A program made the translations under genes and the position numbers. A DNA stretch of 64,000 nt, taken from the NCBI GenBank assembly GCA_007827375.1, contig VISH01000001.1, positions 434,001 through 498,000 on the forward strand, in the 5' to 3' direction. The notes beneath the pieces are model-generated. The model was not told the DNA's origin. It saw only the letters and a list, made by a program, of their open reading frames with translations, and did not search any database. The stretch is from Alteromonadaceae bacterium 2753L.S.0a.02. GTDB taxonomy: Bacteria > Pseudomonadota > Gammaproteobacteria > Pseudomonadales > Cellvibrionaceae. Every line of letters starts with the position of its first letter. Position 1 is the first letter of the stretch. This document shows positions 25,258 to 34,255 of this stretch, piece by piece.

Positions 25258-26565
25258 TTAGTCTTTACTAAAAACAAAGGGTTGCGACCAGGCCATCTCA
25301 ACATCACCCTCTTTGAATGGGTTTGGATGTTTTTTACTGGAAGAAATTCGAACCCGAACATACAGCTCATCACCATTGCTTTTGTAGCTGGCCTTAGCAC
25401 CAGAAACACTTTTAAGAACTTTACCAATATCATCGCTGTAAGTGCGAATTTCCTTGTGCTCGTGATCGCTTAAATTAAAATGAGTATGCTCAACAACTTT
25501 GGAGCGTGCCTTTAAATCGGCATCAGTGAGTGTGCCAACAAATTCAATGGTGTAGCTCACCCCTTTTTTTGGCGCAACCGCAACTTCAATGGTGTTACCC
25601 TTGTGAACCAACTCACTCAACTGAACACCGGTGCTATTATAGAAATCACCGCGTTTAACGGCCTCGGTAATACTATTAGGCGTAAGATATTCGGCGCGCA
25701 CCATTATCCAGCCGCGGCCGGGGTTGGTAACACCCAAGCCCCACTTGGTGTACTCATGGGCATCGTCTACCGCCACGCCATAAATAAGGCTTTTTCGCAA
25801 TTCACCGAGGCGTTTTGAAAGCACGATATCCCACATGCGTTCTGCACTCTGGTGATTTTCATCCCCATAGTTGAACACGTGCGAGTGGCCGTTATACATT
25901 TCAAAGTAGCCGTCGCCTTCTTTAAGGTTTAGATAGAAAAAATCTTCCGCGGTTTGCGCGAAATAAAAGTTAGGGTGATTGAGGTGCGAAATCATCGGCT
26001 GCGCGTATTGTTCGCTCTGTGCTTTAACGGCATCCATATTATTTTGAATGGTTTCGATAACCGAACGCCCCCCTTGGGGTTCGATAAGCTCGACAAGATT
26101 AACACCGTTGACATGTACCGGGTGCGCCTTAAAGCGATCTGTAATTTCTTCGCCTTTAATAAAAATAAATTTTTCCGATTCCTCAAAAAGCGGTCTAAAC
26201 TCGTCCAGGGTTTTTAATTTAACCTCCTTATTACCGTTGACAGTACGCACTTCCAGCCACTTCTCACCATAGGTTTTCAGGTACTTATCGTAGGCGGCCT
26301 GAATTTGCTCCGGACGGCGATAAGGTTCGTCGATGGGATACCACTTCTCCCCCTGTTGCATAATATTGTGATCACTCAGTACCAGAAAATTGTAGTCGTG
26401 CTCTTTGTACCATTTGGCGATAAGCTCAGGGGGTGAGTCACCGTCACTCCACCAGCTGTGAGTGTGGGTATTACCCTTCCACCAGCGCGGTTCTGCCTCC
26501 ACCGCGCCTGCGACCAACATCAGCACTGCTAGCAAACAGCGCGATGCCAAAATTGTGTTCTTCAT
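25258..26565 (-). CDS. Secreted PHP-domain metallohydrolase, CehA/McbA-like
   Basis: A 435-residue exported protein (ATG at 26565; signal MKNTILASRCLLAVLMLVAGAVEA). The mature part starts with the PHP metal-binding signature WKGNTHTHSWWSDG and continues with FLVLSDHN, consistent with the CehA/McbA branch of the PHP superfamily, whose members hydrolyse phosphoesters, amides or carbamates. Further histidines appear in ISHLNHPNF and in YGVAVDDAHEY. The last 100 residues form a beta-rich domain. It lies between a TonB receptor gene (80-bp gap) and a lipoprotein gene, just upstream of the phn operon, so a phosphorus compound taken up through the receptor is a possible substrate. That link is an inference. 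Confidence 0.75.
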   Translation of the reverse strand: MKNTILASRCLLAVLMLVAGAVEAEPRWWKGNTHTHSWWSDGDSPPELIAKWYKEHDYNFLVLSDHNIMQQGEKWYPIDEPYRRPEQIQAAYDKYLKTYGEKWLEVRTVNGNKEVKLKTLDEFRPLFEESEKFIFIKGEEITDRFKAHPVHVNGVNLVELIEPQGGRSVIETIQNNMDAVKAQSEQYAQPMISHLNHPNFYFAQTAEDFFYLNLKEGDGYFEMYNGHSHVFNYGDENHQSAERMWDIVLSKRLGELRKSLIYGVAVDDAHEYTKWGLGVTNPGRGWIMVRAEYLTPNSITEAVKRGDFYNSTGVQLSELVHKGNTIEVAVAPKKGVSYTIEFVGTLTDADLKARSKVVEHTHFNLSDHEHKEIRTYSDDIGKVLKSVSGAKASYKSNGDELYVRVRISSSKKHPNPFKEGDVEMAWSQPFVFSKD

Positions 26566-26645
26566 AAATTCACCATGTATTTTTAGGCTTTGCGAAAGAC
26601 CGCGACCGCCAGGCGATCGCGGCAGCAAGAGTTGCGAATAAGTGC

Positions 26646-29327
26646 TTAAAATTTATATTCGTACTGCAACCAGAATGAACGCGGCTTACCGTTCCAGCCA
26701 TACTGGTAGTAGTATTCCTGGTCGTATCGACCGATTTCTCCGCGAACCCCGGCGACTGAAACCCGTTGATCCGCGCTGGCACTGGCCCGCTCAAAATATT
26801 GTTCGTCGAGCAGGTTTACGGCACGCAACAGGAAGCGATGCTGATTGCTATCGCCCATGAAATACTGAATAGAACCGTTCAATACGAAATAATCGCCAAA
26901 ATTTAAATCGGGATTGGTGCGCTCCCCGGCATCGTTAACCAGGCGTGCCTGAGTACCGCCAGCGTAGGCCCATTCCGGGCCCTGCCAGGTTGGGTTAAGA
27001 GCGAACACCCAACGATCTGTCGGTGTGTAAGTAATCAAAGCCGATGCTGACCACTCTGGGCGTTCAGAAGATTGCCGTGTTTTGCTGTTACCGGCGTCGC
27101 CGGGCACCACGAAATCCAGGGTTTCGCCTGTTCCCTCGCGAATTGCCATATTTCCATAGCGAGGGTTCGGCTCCAACGATTCCATATCCGTAAAGGTAAA
27201 GTCGAGCTGCCACTCATCGAAGTCGAAGGAAATATCTAGAGTTACACCCTGAATATCCTGAATATCTGTGCGGTTGAAATACGCAACTTCATTGCCATTT
27301 AAATTGCCCGCAAAATATTCATCGGTTGCCCAATTACAAAAACTTTTGGGAATAACAATATTATCGGCAAGATCTTCGTCTTTATCTTCCGCAATGACAG
27401 GACACACGCGGTCGATACGCGAACTGCCAAACAAATTATCGATTTCGGTATCAAAGAAACCGAGTTCAATATTAAAGGTTCCCGTAAAGGCTTCGCCATT
27501 TACACCCACACCGGCACTGTAGGTTTCCACCCCCTGTGTTTTTAAGTCGGGGTTGTTAATGGTATTTTCACGCGCTCCCACTTCGGTGAGCGTCGGATTG
27601 CTGTATGAGGTACCGCCGTTGGAACGCAGATAAAACCCTTTCGGAAATTCCTGACGAAAACCATACTTCCAAATAAATGCGTCTTCGAATGTATTGTTGT
27701 AATCCTGACGACCTGCAATAGAGAAGCTGGTACCTTCGAGAAAATCAAACGAAAATCGCAAATCGCCGTAGACTCCGGTACTGCTCACCAAATCTTTACT
27801 CATGCCAAAAACATCATCGGAATTATCGCGATAGGTGATATTCTGCACACCAAAAACGGTGGTAAAGAATGAATTCCACTCGGTTTTAGCGCGGGTATTC
27901 AAACCATAATCAACATAGCCTGCAACAAACTGATCGACATCACCGAAACCTTTTGTGGGAACACCGCTTCCAAAACTCGCCGTACTTTGAATCACGTAAC
28001 CGATGGGCGCTCCGATAGGGAATGGGTTGTCTTGGGTACCCAGGGTATTGCCATTTTCATCCACGTAATAACCTTCACGGGCGCTCGCTGCAGCTCCACC
28101 GCGATTGCCATAGGGGTTAGTCACACAGCCGCGTGGCACGGAATCAAATTCGTCGGCAAACGCCTCGAATTCACTGGCTGTTGCAAACGAGCTGATGCCG
28201 CGGTCGGCGGCGGCTTGCTGTGCATCCTCGGGCAGGTCGGCAACGCGTGGAATGTTACAAGTGCGCACATCCAATTCGGTGTTTTTAAGCGTAGGCGCTG
28301 TGTAGTAGGCATCCAGTGTTAAGGTCGTATTGGATGTTAAACGCGTATTAAATGCCAAATCGTAGATGGGAAATTCCGTAAAGTTTGGCTGATAAACCGT
28401 CGCATTGGGAAATGAATCCCGAAAATCAATTGTTGAAAACTGGTAGCCCAAACGCAACGCGGTTTCCGAGCCCATTTGCCACACATATTTCGCGCCGATT
28501 AAATTGTACGAGTATGGAAACTCGTGATAACCACCCAGTGCGACCACATTATCCACATGCACGTCGCGATCAAACAACACGTGGGCATCGGTTTCGTAAG
28601 TACGCCCAAACAGCATCAGCGCGTGATTGTCGCTGCGAAACAGCGGCATGGAAATATTGCCGTACATTTCACGGGTTTTAAAAGAGCCACCGTAAAATCC
28701 AATTTCGCCATTGACGTTTTCTCCCGCTTCGGGTCGTTTGTAAATAACATTAACGACACCGAGACCGCCGTTGCCACCGTAATACAGACTTTGACCACCG
28801 CGATAAACTTCAACGGTTTCAATCATTCGCGGGTCAATAGCCGTAGCCCCCCAAAGGCTCTCTAAAGGCGTACCTCTATCGAATGTGGGTACACCATCCA
28901 ACAACAACAGGGTATCCCTGTCTGAACCACCATCGATGCGAATGGTAAACTCGCCTTCATCCGGTGAGTAACCGATATTCGCACCACGAATCAGGCCCGA
29001 AGCTAATTCCCCGAAATTGGTAAAACCGCCCGTTGAAATTTCTTCCGATGAAATAAGCTGAACTTGCGTACCGAATTTAGCAACGTCGATGGCGAATTCG
29101 GTAATATTTTTTTCGGTGGGTTGCCCTTCTACAAAGGTAACTTCAACCGGGCGTTGCGACTGAGATTTTTGCGTTTGAGTCGATGTTTGCTGAGATTCCT
29201 GCTGGGCACTGGCCTGTGACACCAGAAAAATTCCAGATAAAAACATAGCGGTATAAAGCTTGTTTTTTTGAGCAGGTATTTTTTTCGGGCAATAAGAAGC
29301 CCTGCGTGCATTTAAGCGCATATTCAT
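26646..29327 (-). CDS. TonB-dependent outer membrane receptor, partner of the PHP hydrolase
   Basis: An 893-residue receptor with a late signal peptide (cleavage after QASA), a Gln/Ser/Thr-rich stretch, a plug domain (about 75-210: FTNFGELASGLIRGANIGYS, LLLDGVPTFDRGTP, METVEVYRGGQSLYYGGNGG-like) and a 22-strand barrel ending with an aromatic residue (YEYKF), the usual outer membrane signature. The ATG at 29327 follows GGGGAA. It leads a same-strand cluster with the PHP hydrolase and the lipoprotein. No siderophore or vitamin gene is nearby, so the ligand is open; phosphonates, organophosphates or another small compound could be considered. Confidence 0.85.
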   Translation of the reverse strand: MNMRLNARRASYCPKKIPAQKNKLYTAMFLSGIFLVSQASAQQESQQTSTQTQKSQSQRPVEVTFVEGQPTEKNITEFAIDVAKFGTQVQLISSEEISTGGFTNFGELASGLIRGANIGYSPDEGEFTIRIDGGSDRDTLLLLDGVPTFDRGTPLESLWGATAIDPRMIETVEVYRGGQSLYYGGNGGLGVVNVIYKRPEAGENVNGEIGFYGGSFKTREMYGNISMPLFRSDNHALMLFGRTYETDAHVLFDRDVHVDNVVALGGYHEFPYSYNLIGAKYVWQMGSETALRLGYQFSTIDFRDSFPNATVYQPNFTEFPIYDLAFNTRLTSNTTLTLDAYYTAPTLKNTELDVRTCNIPRVADLPEDAQQAAADRGISSFATASEFEAFADEFDSVPRGCVTNPYGNRGGAAASAREGYYVDENGNTLGTQDNPFPIGAPIGYVIQSTASFGSGVPTKGFGDVDQFVAGYVDYGLNTRAKTEWNSFFTTVFGVQNITYRDNSDDVFGMSKDLVSSTGVYGDLRFSFDFLEGTSFSIAGRQDYNNTFEDAFIWKYGFRQEFPKGFYLRSNGGTSYSNPTLTEVGARENTINNPDLKTQGVETYSAGVGVNGEAFTGTFNIELGFFDTEIDNLFGSSRIDRVCPVIAEDKDEDLADNIVIPKSFCNWATDEYFAGNLNGNEVAYFNRTDIQDIQGVTLDISFDFDEWQLDFTFTDMESLEPNPRYGNMAIREGTGETLDFVVPGDAGNSKTRQSSERPEWSASALITYTPTDRWVFALNPTWQGPEWAYAGGTQARLVNDAGERTNPDLNFGDYFVLNGSIQYFMGDSNQHRFLLRAVNLLDEQYFERASASADQRVSVAGVRGEIGRYDQEYYYQYGWNGKPRSFWLQYEYKF

Positions 29328-29905
29328 GATGTTTCCCCAGATTTAATTAAAAAATAGTTCCGCCTAAGATGGGAACTTTGGTTCTATTTAAAAATAGTGA
29401 GTAACTCGCGGGATACAACGCGACTGGTGCACATCCATTTGCTGCTTTTAACTTCGTGGGAAACCCAACAATTCAGTTGGGTGGGTAAGGCAATAGCGAC
29501 TTTTTGGTCGAGCAGGAATATCCTAAGTCAATTGTGTAGATGAGTGTGTTAAGTTTCAATTAACCTGCACTGAGTTATTTTTTGTGTATTTATATACAGG
29601 CATATGGCCTACAGGCTCCGACAATTAACAAGCCATCTATTTTTTATATTTTTATTACGTCATCAAAGCTTCACAAGCGTCAATAACCAACAGCAATCAG
29701 GTGCTTAAGAGTTTATTAACTTTATTTACTTAACGTCACCCAGTTGTCATCTGTGTGTTTAGCGACAATGTGACACCCCATGCAAACTTGCGTCGCCCCA
29801 TTCCACTTTGCTGTGCGACTTGAGAGCTGGATCATTGAAGGCCGCTCGATATTCATGCCACCATGCGAAAGCAGTAATAAACAATAACGAATGCAGGGCA
29901 ATTTT
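29328..29905. other. Divergent promoter region, TonB receptor / GH16
   Basis: A 578-bp AT-rich region between divergent genes. In the receptor leader there is an inverted repeat, ACCCAAC (29463-29469) against GTTGGGT (29476-29482), and a shorter GAAC/GTTC pair near 29370. I do not recognise a riboswitch family. A TTGTCAT at about 29742 is a single PhoB-like half-site without a convincing partner. Confidence 0.5.
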
Positions 29906-31321
29906 ATGACCACCTCGAAAAACTACGCTTGTAATTCCCGCGTTAGAACCTTTGTGTTACTCGCGGGAATACCTCTAATGTTTTTGCTCCCCAGTCCACA
30001 CGCTAAGGCAGAGTGGATGACCGTTATCGACGGCGACACCTTTAACGATTACACCAGCTTTGAAAACACGTGGTCTTACCTCTATCCCTGGGGCTCCGAC
30101 CACAACGGTACGGCGCGCATGTATGGCGATGCCGGCGATCACAACCACATCTTTTTAAACGGCGGCGTGCTTACTCTGCGTGCAAGCCGCATAGATTGGA
30201 ACGAGGGAGACAGTGATGCAGACCCTTATTTGCCAATCCACTATCACTCCGGTGCGGTGCATGCGAAACAAAAAGTGTTAATTAATGATAACTTCCCAAA
30301 TTACGAATTAGAGGCACGTATTCAGGCACCCTCGGTGCGCGGTTCCTGGCCCGCATTCTGGTTAACTGGCGCCAATGGTTGGCCACCCGAGGCCGATATC
30401 ATGGAATTTAAGGGCAGCAATTCCAATTGGCAAAACACCTATACAGGAGAGTGGCAGAGCAAACAAAGCACAGTTTCAAATCCGGGTAATTGGCATACCT
30501 ATCGGGTGTGGATGACCAAGATAAATGATACCGATATTAATATTCACTATTACATTGACGACCAGTGGCAGACCATGCACACCGCCAACTTTGTGAACGA
30601 GCCGATGTGGATTATTTTGAATTTACAGATGGAGGGCTCTTCCGGCTCTCCCGGGCCCAGCGGCAATACCGACATGAAAGTGGATTGGGTGTATGTGGGC
30701 CGCAGTGTGGAAGTGGATGACGGGCCCCAGGGTTTCAGTTTCTGTGCCGGTGAAGGAGAAATCTGCACTGTTGACGGCACTCGCCAAGTCGCCTACGGTG
30801 CCAACGGTCAATTCAATTATCAAACCGTAAGCGGCACTGTGGCCTGTAATAATGCCACCTTCGGCGACCCAATTTCAGGCACTGTAAAACTGTGTTACGT
30901 GGCAGATGCACAGAGCAGCTCGTCGTCCAGCTCTTCAAGTTCTTCTTCCAGCTCGTCTTCCTCGAGCTCGTCGTCCAGCTCTAGCAGTTCATCTTCGAGC
31001 TCAACGAGCGGCGGCGCCGGTGCACTAAGTTGTACGCCGGGAACCCTGGATAGCTGGGGTGGTGGCTTTGTAATTAATAACTATCGCATCACCAACACGG
31101 GTACGTCGAGCATAAGCGGCTGGTCTGCCACGCTGGATTTCGGACAGTCGGTGTCCATTAGCAATGCCTGGGGAATTAATATCAGCGGTTCCGGCAGCAG
31201 TTTGAGCGGCAGTAATGTGGCGTGGAATGGTTCGCTGGCTCCCGGCCAAAGCACCACCTTCGGATTACAGGGCTTGACTAACACGGCTATCAGCCAACCT
31301 GGGTGCTCCGTAAGCGATTAA
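29906..31321 (+). CDS. Secreted GH16 beta-glucanase with a small Cys module and CBM2
   Basis: A 471-residue exported enzyme that cleaves beta-1,3 or mixed beta-1,3/1,4 glucans or a related galactan. The ATG at 29906 has AGGG upstream; an ATG at 29891 is less likely. A signal peptide ends at HAKA. The GH16 jelly roll (about 38-275) has the catalytic E-x-D-x-x-E motif at Glu162, Asp164 and Glu167 (EADIMEFKG). After it comes a module of about 55 residues with four cysteines and the phrase VAYGANGQFNYQTVSG, which I recall from other secreted carbohydrate enzymes, then a poly-Ser linker and a C-terminal CBM2 (about 375-471, opening with LSCTPGTLDSWGGGF). A shared bidirectional terminator follows. 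Confidence 0.9.
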   Translation: MTTSKNYACNSRVRTFVLLAGIPLMFLLPSPHAKAEWMTVIDGDTFNDYTSFENTWSYLYPWGSDHNGTARMYGDAGDHNHIFLNGGVLTLRASRIDWNEGDSDADPYLPIHYHSGAVHAKQKVLINDNFPNYELEARIQAPSVRGSWPAFWLTGANGWPPEADIMEFKGSNSNWQNTYTGEWQSKQSTVSNPGNWHTYRVWMTKINDTDINIHYYIDDQWQTMHTANFVNEPMWIILNLQMEGSSGSPGPSGNTDMKVDWVYVGRSVEVDDGPQGFSFCAGEGEICTVDGTRQVAYGANGQFNYQTVSGTVACNNATFGDPISGTVKLCYVADAQSSSSSSSSSSSSSSSSSSSSSSSSSSSSSSTSGGAGALSCTPGTLDSWGGGFVINNYRITNTGTSSISGWSATLDFGQSVSISNAWGINISGSGSSLSGSNVAWNGSLAPGQSTTFGLQGLTNTAISQPGCSVSD

Positions 31322-31411
31322 CAGAATAAAACTAGTATTCGTTGAACAGAAAAATTAGCGCGCAACACGATTACTGTAAAACGGTTGATCCTGGTGAGGG
31401 CTTAATTTTCT

Positions 31412-31443
31412 AAAAAAAACGCCGCATTCAGCGGCGTTTTTTT
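31412..31443. terminator. Bidirectional terminator between GH16 and the beta-propeller gene
   Basis: Stem AAACGCCGC / GCGGCGTTT with a 5-nt loop, flanked by an A-run on one side and a T-run on the other, so it works for both convergent genes. Confidence 0.93.
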
Positions 31444-31460
31444 CTCGAGCATAACCGCTG

Positions 31461-33512
31461 TTAATAAGGCCCATTAAGCATGGTAGGCATCGACCAGAGC
31501 GCGCCCCATACCTTGGGTTCGTCCACATAAAAAACGGCGTCGCCGTGCATTATTCCGCGACTAAGTGCACTGAAATAATTCCAGCTCTCGGTAACCTCTT
31601 CGGCAACCTGCAGCGAACCGTGAAGATTCATTGCTGCTGCGTCACTACCCATGCCGCTTACCTCAAGCATTAACATCACTCTCGAATAATTTGGATAACT
31701 ATCCAAAACGCCACCTTCGAGACTATCGCTCACATGGGTCATGGGTAGCGTAATTCGCATACCGCTGTCACCGGATTTCAAAAATGACAAGGCTTTATAA
31801 TCGTACAGGGCATCGCTCCAGCCTGAGCCCAAATTGATTTCGCTCACGGTTGTCGGATTGCTTTGATCGCTAACATCAAACAAGGCCGCCTTAAGACCAA
31901 GCACTCGCCCGTTTTCATCGGCATCGTGACCGAATCCAAATAAATAGTTGTCTCCTAAAGGATGCAAATAGGTCGAAAAGCCTGGCAGGCTTAATTCACC
32001 GGCAATTACCGGCTCCTGCGGTTGCGATAAATCCAAAACGTAAAGTGGATCTATGCGCATGAAAGTAACGATGTAGGCTTTATCGCCGCTGAAGCGCACC
32101 GCATAGACATCTTCACCGGGTTTCCCGATAGAATCGGGATGCTGCTCGTTGGGTAACATGCTAATGAGATCCAGCGTTTGATTTTCACTGTTTTCCTGCA
32201 AGACCCATAAGCGATGCTCAATCCCCGTCTCGGCATTGCTGGAGGTGGTCAGCACCCGTAAATACCCCTGGTATTCGTCCATGCGAAAAGCTGGGTTGCT
32301 CCAGCCGAGGCGACCGGGCACGGTGCCGGTTGCAGCGTATTTCACGGTATCGCCATCAAGATTGAATTTGTGGACTACGGTAAAACTGTTTTCCCAGCTA
32401 TCTGCCGATTTTGACGCCCCTAAATAGATAGCATCGGTGGAACTGTAGAGCCCCTGCACCGGTGTACCCAAACACACGGAATCGGCAACGCGGTGCTCAC
32501 GCAGATTAACAGCCACGATGTGATGCAGACTGCGATACCCGTGCCGTGCCGTGTTATTTGCCGAGACCAGGCACTCTTCGCTGGTGTTCAGTAGTTGTTT
32601 TTCACCACCGTTAACACGGTAACCAGGGAGAAGATCGTTTACAGAAAGATCGTCGAGTGCCGCTTCCAAATCGAGATCGATACCGCCGTCGACACGGCTC
32701 TCAACCGGAATATCAATTTGCGGTAAATAAGAAGTCACCAGGTAAAGAATGTCGCCAATTTTGCGGGTGTGGTGCAATAAGCCCTCAAGTTCCAACTGCC
32801 AGCTTTGTTGCGGGTTTGCCGGGTCGGCCATATCGTGGATCACAATATTGGTGGAGCCGATATCATGATAATAGTAAGCCGGGAAAATCTCGCCCATGCC
32901 GCAAAAGGCAAAATAACCGTTGTTTTGCACCGAAACCAAGGCATCCGCATGGGACTCGCCCGCGAGCAAATAATGCTGCACCTGCCCCCAATAATTGTCG
33001 CCCGGCAACTCGATTTGAGAAACCTCCTGGGCAGTGGCGAGCAGTGGGTTGGTTTCGAGTATCCGCACGCCGTGCGGGGTGGGCGTTTCTTCCGACCAAT
33101 TCGGCCAGGTGTGTAAGTACAAATACTCGCCGTCGTATTTAACATAATCACCTTCGTCTACTCCGGCGACCTGCACATTGGTACCGGAATAATCGTCGGG
33201 TGACGGCGTTGGCTGAGGCTGCCTTACGGCATCGTTAACAGCGCCTTCGAATTGATCTTCTACCTGAGATTCGCGCACATAAGCGGCATCCATACGAACG
33301 CCATTTTTCAGCAACTGGTTAAGCTCCTCGCTGCTGGCATAGCTGAGTTTCTCAACAGCGGGTTCTGGCGCTTCAAGATCCCGATAGTTAACAACGCTGG
33401 GTGGCGCTTCACCATTGCTGTTGCTATCGCCGCCACAGCCCTGCATCAACAAGGCACTGACAAGCGCAGGCAACATCCATAAAGAAGTTTTGGCGATCAA
33501 TGCGGGTTTCAT
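31461..33512 (-). CDS. Beta-propeller domain lipoprotein
   Basis: A 683-residue secreted lipoprotein (lipobox LMQGC, Cys26). Residues about 105-680 match the beta-propeller family distantly related to WD repeats (Pfam Beta_propel): YSGTNVQVAGVDEGDYVKYDGEYLYL at its start, then blades carrying V-A-D-S-V-C-L-G, GRLGWSNPAF and FSTYLHPLGDNYLFGFGHD. The role is unknown; surface location and a possible binding or scaffold job are inferred from the signal and fold. It has a strong terminator and appears to be a single-gene unit. Confidence 0.8.
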   Translation of the reverse strand: MKPALIAKTSLWMLPALVSALLMQGCGGDSNSNGEAPPSVVNYRDLEAPEPAVEKLSYASSEELNQLLKNGVRMDAAYVRESQVEDQFEGAVNDAVRQPQPTPSPDDYSGTNVQVAGVDEGDYVKYDGEYLYLHTWPNWSEETPTPHGVRILETNPLLATAQEVSQIELPGDNYWGQVQHYLLAGESHADALVSVQNNGYFAFCGMGEIFPAYYYHDIGSTNIVIHDMADPANPQQSWQLELEGLLHHTRKIGDILYLVTSYLPQIDIPVESRVDGGIDLDLEAALDDLSVNDLLPGYRVNGGEKQLLNTSEECLVSANNTARHGYRSLHHIVAVNLREHRVADSVCLGTPVQGLYSSTDAIYLGASKSADSWENSFTVVHKFNLDGDTVKYAATGTVPGRLGWSNPAFRMDEYQGYLRVLTTSSNAETGIEHRLWVLQENSENQTLDLISMLPNEQHPDSIGKPGEDVYAVRFSGDKAYIVTFMRIDPLYVLDLSQPQEPVIAGELSLPGFSTYLHPLGDNYLFGFGHDADENGRVLGLKAALFDVSDQSNPTTVSEINLGSGWSDALYDYKALSFLKSGDSGMRITLPMTHVSDSLEGGVLDSYPNYSRVMLMLEVSGMGSDAAAMNLHGSLQVAEEVTESWNYFSALSRGIMHGDAVFYVDEPKVWGALWSMPTMLNGPY

Positions 33513-33879
33513 GAGGTGGCTCCTTCACGATTGGTTTTAAGCCAATATGCTAACCAGTTCCGCCAATTTTTGTATTTTTAAACTGTTTGTATTTTGTTAA
33601 AAAGTGCGCTGCACCAGAGTTAAATGGAAGCCTTGTGACGTACAGCACTAAAAAAGCCATGGCTTTACTGCTGTATGATCCTAAAAACAATAAATATTCT
33701 GCAGCTTTAATTGGCTGTAATAAAACTTTGTTCCAGATCAGTATTTCACGAAACACGCCTGCCTATAATGCGCCCGCAAGTGAGCGATACCCCGCTTGCT
33801 TGACGACAGGGAATGCCACCATGCATGCCCAAAAACTGCAAGCTTACCCGCCTGCAACCTTAAATTAGAGGATATAACC
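33513..33879. other. Intergenic region and leader of a 37-codon gene
   Basis: About 370 bp with a TATAAT at 33764-33769 on the plus strand, 111 bp before the small gene at 33880; the matching -35 is poor. A GCAAG/CTTGC pair lies in the transcribed leader (about 33776-33799). No other gene is supported. Confidence 0.45.
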
Positions 33880-33993
33880 ATGACCACGTGGATTGAAATT
33901 GCACTTTGTATTGTTCCCGCAGTATTTATTGGCACCACCCTGTTTATTGCTTGCCGCAATGTCGAGCGATTTCAGGCAGAGCGAGCCGCCTAA
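33880..33993 (+). CDS. Small single-helix membrane protein, 37 residues
   Basis: ATG at 33880 with a good ribosome site (AGAGGA, 8 bases before) and a TAA stop. The product is MTTWIEIALCIVPAVFIGTT followed by LFIACRNVERFQAERAA: one strong transmembrane helix (about 5-25) and a short basic, charged tail. The start, helix and TATAAT upstream make a real small gene likely. I do not recognise a family. Confidence 0.55.
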   Translation: MTTWIEIALCIVPAVFIGTTLFIACRNVERFQAERAA

Positions 33994-34044
33994 TTATTAA
34001 CCTTCGCCTCTCAGGCAAAGTAGCAAATCGCGAAAACCTTCTTT

Positions 34045-34084
34045 CATAAAACGACGACCCGCCTGCCAGTGGGCCAGTTTTATG
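34045..34084. repeat. Inverted repeat after the small membrane protein gene
   Basis: Perfect 8-bp arms CATAAAAC (34045-34052) and GTTTTATG (34077-34084) around a GC-rich 24-nt middle that can itself pair in part (GGCCC/GGGTC-like). Possibly a weak terminator or structured leader. Confidence 0.4.
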
Positions 34085-34255
34085 ATGGTGTTCAAAAACT
34101 TTCTTCAGCTCCCCTCTTACAAACTCATTACAATTCAAACTCCTTTTTTTAGCGACTAGAGCCTTTAAAATCACTATTTGCAACTTACAATTTGCACCTA
34201 GCTCGTATAGATAATAACAACCATCAGCAAACCACCCACCCCCAAACGAAGGACC

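Noticed and set aside
29463..29482. Riboswitch in the TonB receptor leader
   Set aside because: There is a 7-bp inverted repeat, but no conserved core of cobalamin, TPP or other families that I could recognise.
29740..29760. Pho box before the TonB receptor/GH16
   Set aside because: Only one half-site (TTGTCAT) is good; the partner at 11 bp does not fit.
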